The notes below the pieces were generated by a model, which saw only the letters and a list, made by a program, of their open reading frames with translations, did not search any database and was not told the DNA's origin. From an uncultured Bacteroides sp. (GTDB lineage: Bacteria > Bacteroidota > Bacteroidia > Bacteroidales > Bacteroidaceae): DNA of 64,000 nt. Positions 24,118 through 33,520 of the stretch are shown in pieces. A program made the translations under genes and the position numbers. Each line of letters begins with the position of its first letter. The first letter of the stretch is position 1. Where the stretch lies: positions 1 to 64,000 of the forward strand of contig URYL01000007.1 in NCBI GenBank assembly GCA_900552075.1. The letters run 5' to 3'.

Positions 24118-25515
24118 ATGAATATGTTTGATTCTCTTACTTATCAGAAGCGCCGAAAAGCTCTACGGGAAAAGATGGGCAACGGTATTATTCTCATTTT
24201 AGGCAACAACGAAGCACCTGCCAATTATCCAGACAACACATACAAGTTCCGCCAAGACAGTTCATTTGTCTACTTCTTTGGACATTCACACCCTGGATAT
24301 GCCGGTATCCTCGATATTGACAATGGAACGGATTATTTCTTTGGAGATGATGTAGACATGGACGACATTATCTGGATGGGGCCTCAACCCAGTGTAAAAG
24401 AATTGGCAGCTCAGGTAGGAGTAGAAAAAAGCTACCCTTTCGATAAACTGAAAGAAATGGTAGGAAATGCTATAGCGCAACGAAGAAAAATCCATTTCCT
24501 CCCTCCCTACCGATATGACAACATGCAACTACTTGAAGATTTGACAGGCATCCGGGCCTCCATGACGCCCAAACATGCCTCTCTCGAGCTCATTAAAGCG
24601 GTTATTTCTTTACGAGCTGTAAAAGAAGACTGTGAAATAGCTGAAATTGACAAAGCCTGCAATGTAGGATATGAAATGCACACAGCCGCCATGCGCTTGT
24701 GCAAACCTGGTGTATCAGAACAATACATAGCCGGTGTACTCGACGGTATTGCGTCTTCCTACGGACGAATGGTTTCATTTGCCACCATCCTGACTCAAAA
24801 CGGTCAGACACTTCACAACCATGACCACAGTCACATTCTACAGGAAGGACGAATGATGCTGACAGATGCGGGTGCCGAACTGATGAATTATTACTGCTCT
24901 GACCACACACGTACTATCCCGGTCGGTGGAAAATTCACCAACCTACAACGTGATGTTTACGGTATCGTATTAGCCTGCCATGACAAAGCGCTCGAGCTGG
25001 CACGCCCGGGAATAACCTACAAATCTGTACACTTGGAGGTTTGCAAAGTACTGGCCAACGGTCTAAAGAATTTGGGACTGATGAAGGGAAATACAGAAGA
25101 TGCCGTAGCCGCAGGAGCACATGCCCTATTCCTTCCCCACGGACTGGGACACATGATGGGACTGGATGTACACGATATGGAAGACTTAGGCCAATGTTAT
25201 GTAGGCTATGACGAAGAGGTACAACCTTCAACCCAATTCGGTCTGGCTTCTCTTCGCATGGGAAGAAAACTGCAAAAAGGATTTGTCATTACTGACGAAC
25301 CGGGTTGTTATTTCATTCCAGCACTCATCGACAAATGGAAAGCAGAAAAACTACATACTGATTTCCTGAACTTCGATGAAATTGAAAAATACAAAGATTT
25401 CGGAGGTATCCGCCTGGAAGACGATATCCTAATTACGGAAAATGGTTCCAGGTTTTTAGGCGAAAAACATATTCCTATCACCTTCGACGAAGTGGAAGCC
25501 ATCATGAATGAATAA
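24118..25515 (+). CDS. pepP: Xaa-Pro aminopeptidase (aminopeptidase P)
   Basis: A 465-residue M24B metallopeptidase that removes N-terminal residues preceding proline. The N-terminal creatinase-like domain (residues 1-170) is followed by the pita-bread domain, with metal ligands in LTDAGAELMNYYCSDHTRT (two Asp), FLPHGLGHMMGLDVHD (His), TDEPGCYF (Glu) and the last GIRLEDDILIT (Glu). Two in-frame ATGs, six bases apart, open the gene; the first is used here. TACATTTG at 24075-24082 is the likely -7 element. The C1 peptidase follows after 36 bases. Confidence 0.94.
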   Translation: MNMFDSLTYQKRRKALREKMGNGIILILGNNEAPANYPDNTYKFRQDSSFVYFFGHSHPGYAGILDIDNGTDYFFGDDVDMDDIIWMGPQPSVKELAAQVGVEKSYPFDKLKEMVGNAIAQRRKIHFLPPYRYDNMQLLEDLTGIRASMTPKHASLELIKAVISLRAVKEDCEIAEIDKACNVGYEMHTAAMRLCKPGVSEQYIAGVLDGIASSYGRMVSFATILTQNGQTLHNHDHSHILQEGRMMLTDAGAELMNYYCSDHTRTIPVGGKFTNLQRDVYGIVLACHDKALELARPGITYKSVHLEVCKVLANGLKNLGLMKGNTEDAVAAGAHALFLPHGLGHMMGLDVHDMEDLGQCYVGYDEEVQPSTQFGLASLRMGRKLQKGFVITDEPGCYFIPALIDKWKAEKLHTDFLNFDEIEKYKDFGGIRLEDDILITENGSRFLGEKHIPITFDEVEAIMNE

Positions 25516-25551
25516 ATTATTTTTTAACTCTATAATATTTTATCTTAAACA

Positions 25552-26745
25552 ATGAACAAACTGATTTTATTGGCCGCAGTGGGACTTTGCTTTGGAAGTA
25601 TTTATGCCAAAAGCCCCAAGAAAAATAAAGCGGAAGAAGGATTCATTTTCACGACTGTAAAAGAAAACCCTATCACTTCCATAAAGAACCAGAACCAGTC
25701 GAGTACGTGCTGGTCTTTCTCTAGCATTGGTTTCCTAGAGTCTGAACTGCTCCGCACAGGAAAAGGAGAATTCGACTTGTCTGAAATGTTCGTCGTACAC
25801 AAAACAATGGAAGACCGTGCCGTAAACTATGTGCGTTATCACGGTGACGCTTCATTCTCTCCGGGCGGAAGCTTTGAAGATATCGTATATTGCTACAAGA
25901 ACTATGGTATGGTGCCGCAAGATATCATGCCGGGTATCGAATACGGAGATTCTCTCCCGAATCACAACGAACTAGACGCAGTAGCCGGTGCTTACGTAGA
26001 AGCAATTGGAAAAGGCAAACAGAATAGACTGACCCCAGTTTGGAAAAAGGGAGTAACTGCCATTTACGACACCTATCTGGGAGAATGTCCGAAAGAATTT
26101 ACCTATAAAGGTAAGACTTATACGCCGAGAACCTTTGCGGATGAAGTGCTGGGACTGAACATGGACGATTATGTATCCCTGACTTCATACACCCACCATC
26201 CTTTCTATCAGCCGTTCAGCATTGAAGTACAGGATAACTGGCGCAATGCCTTATCATACAATCTGCCGATTGAAGAACTGATGGAAGTAATGGACAACGC
26301 TATCAACAACGGATACACTTTTGCTTGGGGAGCAGACGTCAGTGAGGAAGGATTCACTCGCGACGGTATTGCAGTATGCCCAAATGTTGAAAAAGGTGCA
26401 GAACTGACAGGTTCAGATATGGCACACTGGTTGGGATTAAGCAAGTCAGACAAACGTAAAGAACTGACTAGTAAACCGCTTCCTGAAATTGAAGTGACAC
26501 AGGAAATGCGACAAACTGCTTTCGACAACTGGGAAACTACAGATGACCACGGTATGCTTATCTACGGTATCGCCAAAGACCAGAATGGAAAAGAATACTA
26601 CATGGTGAAAAATTCATGGGGATTAAGCGGAAAATACAAAGGTATTTGGTATGCATCTAAAACATTCGTCAAATACAAAACCATGAATATTCTGGTCAAC
26701 AAAAAAGCAATCCCTGCAGACATCGCAAAAAAATTAGGATTCTAA
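25552..26745 (+). CDS. Secreted C1 family cysteine peptidase (bleomycin hydrolase/PepC type)
   Basis: A 397-residue exported papain-like aminopeptidase with a signal peptide (residues 1-19, ending IYA). The catalytic Cys is in NQNQSSTCWSFSSIGFLE (near residue 53), the catalytic His in DDHGMLIYGIAKD (near 337) and Asn in MVKNSWG (near 360). This order and the large insertion between Cys and His fit the bleomycin hydrolase branch. It follows pepP closely, so the two peptidases may degrade peptides in series, but one is predicted exported and the other cytosolic. A very strong terminator follows. Confidence 0.9.
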   Translation: MNKLILLAAVGLCFGSIYAKSPKKNKAEEGFIFTTVKENPITSIKNQNQSSTCWSFSSIGFLESELLRTGKGEFDLSEMFVVHKTMEDRAVNYVRYHGDASFSPGGSFEDIVYCYKNYGMVPQDIMPGIEYGDSLPNHNELDAVAGAYVEAIGKGKQNRLTPVWKKGVTAIYDTYLGECPKEFTYKGKTYTPRTFADEVLGLNMDDYVSLTSYTHHPFYQPFSIEVQDNWRNALSYNLPIEELMEVMDNAINNGYTFAWGADVSEEGFTRDGIAVCPNVEKGAELTGSDMAHWLGLSKSDKRKELTSKPLPEIEVTQEMRQTAFDNWETTDDHGMLIYGIAKDQNGKEYYMVKNSWGLSGKYKGIWYASKTFVKYKTMNILVNKKAIPADIAKKLGF

Positions 26746-26776
26746 AAACTTAGTATATAGACTAATTATAAATAAT

Positions 26777-26824
26777 AAGCGGCTCATTCCATAAATTTAA
26801 GATGGAATGAGCCGCTTTTTTCTT
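26777..26824 (+). terminator. Terminator after the C1 peptidase
   Basis: A perfect 16-bp stem (26777-26792 with 26802-26817), a 9-base loop, then TTTTTTCTTTC. Confidence 0.93.
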
Positions 26825-26878
26825 TCTTTTTACTAATTTTACGGATTGAAGTGGGAAATAGGTACCTTATTCCTGCTA

Positions 26879-26953
26879 AAAGATTCCTCTTTAGAAAGAA
26901 ATTACATCATATTCCATGCTTGTCAATACCATACAAGCTCAAAGAAGAATCTT
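26879..26953 (+). other. Possible structured leader of recJ
   Basis: A long-range pairing (26880-26892 with 26941-26953, one mismatch) encloses a perfect 6-bp hairpin GCTTGT/ACAAGC (26918-26923 with 26933-26938). It ends 33 bases before the recJ start. No consensus promoter is evident between the terminator at 26824 and this structure. Confidence 0.35.
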
Positions 26954-26986
26954 ATGTGAAGAAGAAAAAAGAAAAAATATATATAA

Positions 26987-28708
26987 ATGAACTATAAATG
27001 GAACTATCAACCTCCAACACTTCAAGAAAGAGAAGCAGCTAGAGCCCTCTCCAGAGAAATAGGCATCAGTCCCATCTTGTGCAAATTACTACAAGAAAGA
27101 GGAATACATACAGCCGCTGAAGCCAAGCGTTTCTTCCGCCCTCAGCTAAACGACTTGCACGATCCGTTTCTGATGAAAGATATGGACACAGCGGTAGAAC
27201 GGCTCAATCTGGCCATGGGACGCAAGGAGAGAATTCTAGTGTATGGAGACTATGACGTGGACGGAACTACAGCCGTCGCACTGGTTTTTAAGTTTTTGCA
27301 ACAGTTCTACTCGAACATCGACTATTACATCCCCGACAGATACAATGAAGGGTATGGCGTATCGAAAAAAGGAGTAGACTATGCGTATGAAACAGGAGTC
27401 AAACTGGTCATCGTACTAGATTGTGGCATAAAAGCAGTAGAAGAAATCAGTTATGCCAAGGAGAAAGGTATTGACTTTATTATCTGTGACCATCACGTGC
27501 CCGATGAAGTCCTTCCGCCCGCCGTTGCCATTCTGAATGCCAAACGGTTTGATTCTACCTATCCCTACGAACATCTTTCCGGATGTGGAGTAGGCTTTAA
27601 ATTCATGCAGGCCTTTGCCCAAAACAATGGCATCGAATTTCATCAGCTGACTCCTCTGCTCGACTTGGTGGCCGTAAGCATCGCTTCCGACATTGTGCCC
27701 ATCATGGGAGAAAACCGTATCTTGGCCTATCATGGCCTCCGGCAGCTTAATGCCAACCCCAGTATCGGCCTGAAAGCCATCATTGACGTGTGCGGACTGG
27801 CCGAAAGAGAGATTACGATGAGTGATATCGTATTCAAAATCGGACCACGTATCAATGCCTCCGGACGTATCCAAAACGGGAAAGAGGCTGTCGACCTCTT
27901 GATAGAAAAGGATTTCGCCTCCGCACTGAAGAAAGCCAACCGCATCAACAGCTACAATGAGACCAGAAAGGATTTGGATAAAAGCATGACGGAAGAAGCC
28001 AACAAAATTGTGGACAACCTGTCCGACCTGTCTGAAAGAAGGTCAATTGTCATCTTCAATGAAGACTGGCACAAGGGCGTCATCGGTATCGTAGCTTCCC
28101 GACTAACGGAAATCTACTACCGCCCAGCTGTGGTACTGACACGTACAGACAATCTGGCTACAGGTTCTGCACGTTCCGTATCGGGTTTCGACGTATATAA
28201 AGCCATTGAATATTGCCGCGATTTATTGGAAAACTTTGGCGGACATACCTATGCCGCCGGACTCTCCATGAAAGTGGAAAATGTGCCGGAATTTACGCGT
28301 CGGTTTGAAGAATATGTCACCAACCACATTCTTCCGGAACAGACCAATGCCACCATTCAGATTGATGCACAGCTGGATTTCAGAGACATCACTCCGAAGT
28401 TTTTCTTCGACCTGAAGAAGTTCAATCCGTTTGGCCCGGAAAACCACAAACCTATCTTTGCCACACTGAACGTGTATGATTACGGCACCAGCAAGGTGGT
28501 AGGCAGAGACCAGGAACACATCAAGCTGGAGCTAGTAGACAACAAATCGAACAACGTCATGAATGGCATCGCTTTCGGTCAAAGTTCACAAGTCCGCTAC
28601 ATAAAGACCAAGCAATCGTTCAACATCTGCTATACTATCGAGGAAAATACCCATAAACGAGGAGAAATCCAGTTGCAGATTGAAGACATCAAGCCGAGTC
28701 GAAGTTAG
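26987..28708 (+). CDS. recJ: Single-strand-specific DNA exonuclease RecJ
   Basis: A 573-residue DHH phosphoesterase, the 5'-3' exonuclease that acts with RecQ in the RecFOR recombination pathway and in mismatch and base excision repair. Motifs seen: VYGDYDVDGTTAVALVF (motif I, near residue 80), LDCG, FIICDHHVPD (DHH, near 165), LDLVAVSIASDIVP, and the DHHA1 element GGHTYAAGLSM. A C-terminal OB-like domain ends the protein. recQ starts 6 bases after the stop codon, so the two repair genes form an operon. Confidence 0.95.
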   Translation: MNYKWNYQPPTLQEREAARALSREIGISPILCKLLQERGIHTAAEAKRFFRPQLNDLHDPFLMKDMDTAVERLNLAMGRKERILVYGDYDVDGTTAVALVFKFLQQFYSNIDYYIPDRYNEGYGVSKKGVDYAYETGVKLVIVLDCGIKAVEEISYAKEKGIDFIICDHHVPDEVLPPAVAILNAKRFDSTYPYEHLSGCGVGFKFMQAFAQNNGIEFHQLTPLLDLVAVSIASDIVPIMGENRILAYHGLRQLNANPSIGLKAIIDVCGLAEREITMSDIVFKIGPRINASGRIQNGKEAVDLLIEKDFASALKKANRINSYNETRKDLDKSMTEEANKIVDNLSDLSERRSIVIFNEDWHKGVIGIVASRLTEIYYRPAVVLTRTDNLATGSARSVSGFDVYKAIEYCRDLLENFGGHTYAAGLSMKVENVPEFTRRFEEYVTNHILPEQTNATIQIDAQLDFRDITPKFFFDLKKFNPFGPENHKPIFATLNVYDYGTSKVVGRDQEHIKLELVDNKSNNVMNGIAFGQSSQVRYIKTKQSFNICYTIEENTHKRGEIQLQIEDIKPSRS

Positions 28709-28714
28709 GAATCT

Positions 28715-30610
28715 ATGACCGACTATCTGAAAATCCTGAAACAATACTGGGGATACGACCACTTCCGAGGCATACAGGAAGACATCATCCGCAGCGTAGG
28801 CGAAGGCAAGGACACTTTGGGGCTTATGCCCACAGGTGGAGGTAAATCCATTACTTTTCAGGTGCCAGCCCTCGCTCAGGAAGGATTATGTCTGGTCATT
28901 ACCCCCCTGATTGCCCTGATGAAAGACCAGGTAAGAAATCTGCGTGAACGGGGCATCAAGGCTACTGCCGTTTATTCTGGCATGACGCGGGAAGAGATTC
29001 TGATTGCATTGGAAAACTGCATTTTCGGCAACTATAAATTTCTTTACATCTCACCGGAAAGACTGGGTACCGAAATATTTCAAATCAAGCTTCGCAGCAT
29101 GCACGTGAGCCTCATCACCGTGGATGAATCCCATTGCATCTCACAATGGGGATACGATTTCCGCCCTGCTTACCTGAAAATAGCCAAGATACGCCAACTA
29201 CTTCCTGGAGTTCCTGTCATTGCCCTGACTGCCACAGCCACTCCGGAAGTGGTCAAGGACATTCAGGAAAAACTCCAGTTCCGCCAAGAGAATGTATTCC
29301 ACATGAGTTTCGAGCGGAAGAATCTGGCCTATATCGTTCGACACACGGAAGATAAGGAAGGCGAAATGTTGCACATCCTGCAACGGGTAAATGGCTCCAG
29401 CATCATCTATACACGTAACCGAAGAAAAACCAAAGAAATAGCCCAATTTCTGAACCGGAACCACATCACAGCCACGTTCTACCATGCCGGACTCAGCGAT
29501 GAGACCAAAGACCTACGCCAAAAGTCATGGCTGAAAGGGGAATATCGTGTCATGGTGGCAACCAATGCTTTCGGTATGGGAATTGATAAGCCCGATGTAC
29601 GTCTGGTGATTCATGCCGATGTGCCCGACTCCCCCGAGGCATATTTTCAGGAGGCTGGACGAGCCGGAAGAGACGGCATGAAGGCGTATGCCGTGCTGTT
29701 GTTCTGCCCTCGCGACAAGATTACCCTCAAACAACGTATCAGTGACACTTTCCCTGAAAAGGACTATATCCGAAAAGTGTACGAAGACATCAATTTCTAC
29801 TACCAGATGGCCATGGGAGACGGATTGGGCTGTACCTTCGCCTTCAACTTGGATGAATTCTGCCACAATTTCAAGCATTTCCCTGTACAGACCGACAGTG
29901 CGCTGAAAATCCTGACACGTGCCGGCTATCTGGAATATACCGATGAACAGGACAATGCCTCCCGAATCATGTTCACCCTCACCAAAGAAGAACTGTACCG
30001 CATTCATGAACAAAATGCAGATACGGAAAAGCTGATTCGCATTTTACTACGGACCTATACCGGGCTTTTCACCGATTATGCGTATATTAATGAAGAGCTA
30101 CTATCCAAACGTTCCGGATTGAGCAGGCCCCAAATCTATGAAACCTTGCTCTTTCTGACCCGACAGCACATCTTGCACTACATTCCCGGAAAAAAAACTC
30201 CCTATATCATTTACACCCGTGAACGACAGGAGACTGACCATATCTACTTGAGCAAGGAAGTGTATGAGGAACGAAAAGAAAGCTATCGCCGACGAATAGA
30301 GGCCATGATAGAATATGCTGAGAGTGAAAACAATTGCCGAAGCCGCATGCTGCTTCATTATTTCGGCGAAAAGAACGAGCACAACTGCGGACAATGCGAT
30401 GTATGCCTGCAGCACCATCACTCCGGACTGAAACAAAGCCAGTTTGACGAAATCAGTCGCCAGATACGTGCCTTACTGAAAACCTCTCCTCTTTCTCCGC
30501 AAGAGCTCAAAGCCCAAATCCAAGCACCGGAGGAACAAGTGAGTAAAGTCATAGCCTATCTTCTGGCGGAAGAAATCATCCGTCAGGAAAATGGCCGACT
30601 TCTCCTTTAA
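28715..30610 (+). CDS. recQ: ATP-dependent DNA helicase RecQ
   Basis: A 631-residue 3'-5' superfamily 2 helicase. Walker A MPTGGGKSITFQVPAL (near 39), DESHC box (near 137), ALTATATPEV, FGMGIDKPDVRLVIH and QEAGRAGRDG motifs are all present. The RQC part keeps the zinc-binding cysteines (CRSRMLLHYFG, then CGQCDVC). A winged helix ends the protein. No HRDC domain is seen after RQC, so it is shorter at the C-terminus than some RecQ proteins. The pairing with recJ points to a joint role in end resection. Confidence 0.95.
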   Translation: MTDYLKILKQYWGYDHFRGIQEDIIRSVGEGKDTLGLMPTGGGKSITFQVPALAQEGLCLVITPLIALMKDQVRNLRERGIKATAVYSGMTREEILIALENCIFGNYKFLYISPERLGTEIFQIKLRSMHVSLITVDESHCISQWGYDFRPAYLKIAKIRQLLPGVPVIALTATATPEVVKDIQEKLQFRQENVFHMSFERKNLAYIVRHTEDKEGEMLHILQRVNGSSIIYTRNRRKTKEIAQFLNRNHITATFYHAGLSDETKDLRQKSWLKGEYRVMVATNAFGMGIDKPDVRLVIHADVPDSPEAYFQEAGRAGRDGMKAYAVLLFCPRDKITLKQRISDTFPEKDYIRKVYEDINFYYQMAMGDGLGCTFAFNLDEFCHNFKHFPVQTDSALKILTRAGYLEYTDEQDNASRIMFTLTKEELYRIHEQNADTEKLIRILLRTYTGLFTDYAYINEELLSKRSGLSRPQIYETLLFLTRQHILHYIPGKKTPYIIYTRERQETDHIYLSKEVYEERKESYRRRIEAMIEYAESENNCRSRMLLHYFGEKNEHNCGQCDVCLQHHHSGLKQSQFDEISRQIRALLKTSPLSPQELKAQIQAPEEQVSKVIAYLLAEEIIRQENGRLLL

Positions 30611-30691
30611 GTGAGTTTATATTAGTCAAATATTTTACCATTCTAAAAAAAGGTGTATCTTTGCCGGAAAACACCAAAAAACTTGATTCAC

Positions 30692-31132
30692 ATGGAAGAA
30701 GGAGGAGAATTCCGGGAACTCATGATACAGATTTTCCGCACCCGCATGGCGTTCCGACGTGCCATGCAACGTACACTAAAAGCCAATCATGCAGGAATCA
30801 CTTTCGAGATGCTTCAAGTACTGAGCAGTCTTTGGCATGAACAAGGTATCACCCAGCAGGCACTGGCAGAGCGAACCGCTAAAGACAAGGCCTGCCTGAC
30901 CAACCTGATGAACAATCTGGAGAAAAAAGGATATGTCTATCGCAAGGAGGATGCAAGTGACCGCCGAAACAAGCTAGTATATCTTACTCCGGAAGGAGAA
31001 AAACTGAAAGAACAAATCCGTCCAATCCTCAATTTAGTATATGCCGATGCCGAGCATATCTTATCTACCGAACGAACCGGAAATATTTTATCTGAACTAA
31101 AAACAGTGCAAAATGTTCTTGAAGATTTCTAG
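30692..31132 (+). CDS. MarR family transcriptional regulator of the efflux operon
   Basis: A 146-residue winged-helix regulator with the MarR helix-turn-helix (ITQQALAERTAKDKACLTNLMNNLEKKGYVYR) and wing DRRNKLVYLTPEG. The ATG at 30692 is chosen because a -7 motif TATCTTTG lies at 30656-30663, inside the longer open frame. The stop overlaps the downstream tolC-like gene by 20 bases. Genes of this kind usually repress their own operon and respond to the pump substrates, often phenolic or hydrophobic compounds. Confidence 0.88.
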   Translation: MEEGGEFRELMIQIFRTRMAFRRAMQRTLKANHAGITFEMLQVLSSLWHEQGITQQALAERTAKDKACLTNLMNNLEKKGYVYRKEDASDRRNKLVYLTPEGEKLKEQIRPILNLVYADAEHILSTERTGNILSELKTVQNVLEDF

Positions 31133-32435
31133 CACCTTACGAATCCTGCTTTTCATCGGAAATCTCTTTCTTATCCTCCCAGCCATGGCCCAACAAGATT
31201 CACTGTTCCTATCCGTAGAACAGCTTTTTGAATCAGGAGTAAAAAGCAGCCTGCGCTTACAAGCCGACAGCCTGAAAGAGAGAATGGCTTATGAACGGAA
31301 GCGCCATGCCCAAACGGCCTTGCTCCCCGACCTGGAAATCGGTCTCAAAGGAGGGGTTATCGGACAACCTGTGGTCTTTCAGGAAGGGCTTTCCCATCCT
31401 ACCTATCCGGACACTCCCGACTGGTCACAAAACTATACGGTCGACTTCAACCAACCACTGTATCAGGGAGGGAAAATCCGCTGTTCCATCCGTAAGGCAG
31501 ATATTGAAAAAGAAATTGCAGGCTTGCAACGATTGAGCAATCAAGCTGACATCAAACTGGGATTACTCAACCAATACTTGAATCTCTTTACTCTGTTCAA
31601 GCAACACATCGTGCTTACCCGTAACATCGAAGAGTCGCTTCGACGTTTACAGGACATACGGCAGATGAAGAAAGAAGGACTTATCACCAACAACGACGTG
31701 CTGCGCAGTGAGATGCAACTCACCAACGACCGACTTTCTCTGCAAGAAACAGAGAACAGTATCCTCATCGTATCCCAACAACTGAACCTGCTGCTGGGAA
31801 ATTCCGAAAACCGTATAATAAAGCCCGACACCACATTGCTGCAGAAAGCGACTCCCCTGGAAAGTTACGAAGCCTATCTCCTGTCGGCTTACGACCAGGC
31901 CCCAGACATGAAACTGCTGCAAAAAGAAACCGAACTGGCCCAGAACCAAATACAGATGGATCGCGCCTCCCGCAAGCCCAATGTCAACCTGTACGCATCC
32001 AACACTCTGGCACGCCCCATCACCCGTACCATGACCGACTTGTATAACAACAACTGGAACGTCGGACTTTCGGTTTCCTATCCCCTCTCGTCTTTATTCA
32101 AGTCCGACCATAAAATCAAGGAAAGCCAGTTGCAGATGTCCGTGCAAAAGAAAGAAGAGGAACTGAAAAAGCAACAGCTCCAGATGGATATTTACAATGC
32201 AATTCTCCGCCACAAAGAAGCCTTGCAGCAGGCTGACGCCTGGAAACTCTCCGTCCGTCAGGCACAGGAAAACTATCGTATCATGCAGAACCGTTACATG
32301 AACCAACTGGCCATACTGACCGATTTGCTGGATGCCAACTCTGTCTTGCTCAACGCCGAGCTCCAGCTGACAGCCTCACGCACACGAATCATTTACACTT
32401 ATTACCAACTGCAGAAAGTCTGCGGAAGATTATAA
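31113..32435 (+). CDS. TolC family outer-membrane protein of the EmrAB-type pump
   Basis: A 440-residue outer-membrane channel subunit with a signal peptide (to about residue 27, PAMAQQ). SLFLSVEQLFESGVKSSLRLQADSL opens the first helical repeat; QNYTVDFNQPLYQGGKI marks a porin strand, with two long helical hairpins after it. It overlaps marR by 20 bases and is followed after 20 bases by the adaptor. Together with EmrA- and EmrB-type products it forms a tripartite pump. Confidence 0.9.
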   Translation: MFLKISSTLRILLFIGNLFLILPAMAQQDSLFLSVEQLFESGVKSSLRLQADSLKERMAYERKRHAQTALLPDLEIGLKGGVIGQPVVFQEGLSHPTYPDTPDWSQNYTVDFNQPLYQGGKIRCSIRKADIEKEIAGLQRLSNQADIKLGLLNQYLNLFTLFKQHIVLTRNIEESLRRLQDIRQMKKEGLITNNDVLRSEMQLTNDRLSLQETENSILIVSQQLNLLLGNSENRIIKPDTTLLQKATPLESYEAYLLSAYDQAPDMKLLQKETELAQNQIQMDRASRKPNVNLYASNTLARPITRTMTDLYNNNWNVGLSVSYPLSSLFKSDHKIKESQLQMSVQKKEEELKKQQLQMDIYNAILRHKEALQQADAWKLSVRQAQENYRIMQNRYMNQLAILTDLLDANSVLLNAELQLTASRTRIIYTYYQLQKVCGRL

Positions 32436-32455
32436 CCCATTCAATCCTACAGAAT

Positions 32456-33520
32456 ATGACACTAAAAGATACTCATAGCAAACTACGGAAGAGAAGACTG
32501 CAGAATATCATTCTCAACTTACTTTGCATACTGATTGCCGGCTCCGGACTGGTATGGGTGGGCAACTACTTCTGGAAATACATTCATTATGAAATCACGA
32601 ACGATGCATTCATCGACCAGTATGTAGCCCCCTTGAACATACGCGCTTCGGGCTACATCAAGGAAGTCCGCTTCAAGGAACATCAATATGTACATCAAGG
32701 AGATACGCTGCTGATACTGGACAACCGCGAATATCAGATAAAGGTCAAGGAGGCCGAAGCAGCCCTGCTGGATGTGCAAGGTTCACGCGACGTACTACAT
32801 TCCGGCATAGAGACTTCACAAACCAACGTGGCAGTGCAGGAAGCCAACATTGCCGAAGCAAAAGCCAAACTGTGGCAACTGGAGCAGGATTATCACCGCT
32901 TTGCCCGTCTGTTGCAGGAAGAATCGGTCCCCGAACAGCAGTACGAACAGGCAAAAGCCTCTTATGAGGCCGCAAAAGCCCGCTACCAAGCCCTGCTGGC
33001 ACAACATAAGGCTGCACAATCACAGTTCACAGAAACCAGCAAAAAAACCACCAGTGCCGAAGCGGCCATCCTGCGCAAGGAAGCCGACCTGGATTTGGCC
33101 AAGCTGAATCTTTCTTATACCGTACTCACTGCGCCATACGACGGATACATGGGACGCAGAACCCTTGAACCCGGACAGTTCGTACAAGCCGGGCAAACCA
33201 TCTCCTATCTGGTCCGAAACACAGACAAATGGGTGACAGCCAACTATAAGGAAACCCAGATTGTCCACATCCACATTGGTCAGGAAGTACGCATCAAGGT
33301 CGATGCCTTTCCCGGAAAAGTTTTCCATGGGACGGTGACAGCCATCTCAGAAGCGACCGGATCCAAATACTCGCTGGTGCCTACTGACAATTCTGCCGGA
33401 AATTTCGTGAAGGTACAGCAGCGAATTCCCGTGAGAATAGACCTGAAAGACATTTCTCCTGAAGAAATGAGCGAATTGAGAGCCGGTATGATGGTAGAAA
33501 CAGAAGCCTTACGCAAATGA
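32456..33520 (+). CDS. EmrA-type HlyD family membrane-fusion protein
   Basis: A 354-residue adaptor with an N-terminal cytoplasmic basic tail and one membrane helix (about residues 18-42). A biotinyl-lipoyl domain (VAPLNIRASGYIKEVRFKEHQYVHQGD) is split by a long coiled-coil hairpin (about 95-205), and a beta-barrel follows. TNDAFIDQYVAPL is typical of EmrA. The stop overlaps the start of the MFS gene by 4 bases (ATGA), so translation is coupled. Confidence 0.92.
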   Translation: MTLKDTHSKLRKRRLQNIILNLLCILIAGSGLVWVGNYFWKYIHYEITNDAFIDQYVAPLNIRASGYIKEVRFKEHQYVHQGDTLLILDNREYQIKVKEAEAALLDVQGSRDVLHSGIETSQTNVAVQEANIAEAKAKLWQLEQDYHRFARLLQEESVPEQQYEQAKASYEAAKARYQALLAQHKAAQSQFTETSKKTTSAEAAILRKEADLDLAKLNLSYTVLTAPYDGYMGRRTLEPGQFVQAGQTISYLVRNTDKWVTANYKETQIVHIHIGQEVRIKVDAFPGKVFHGTVTAISEATGSKYSLVPTDNSAGNFVKVQQRIPVRIDLKDISPEEMSELRAGMMVETEALRK

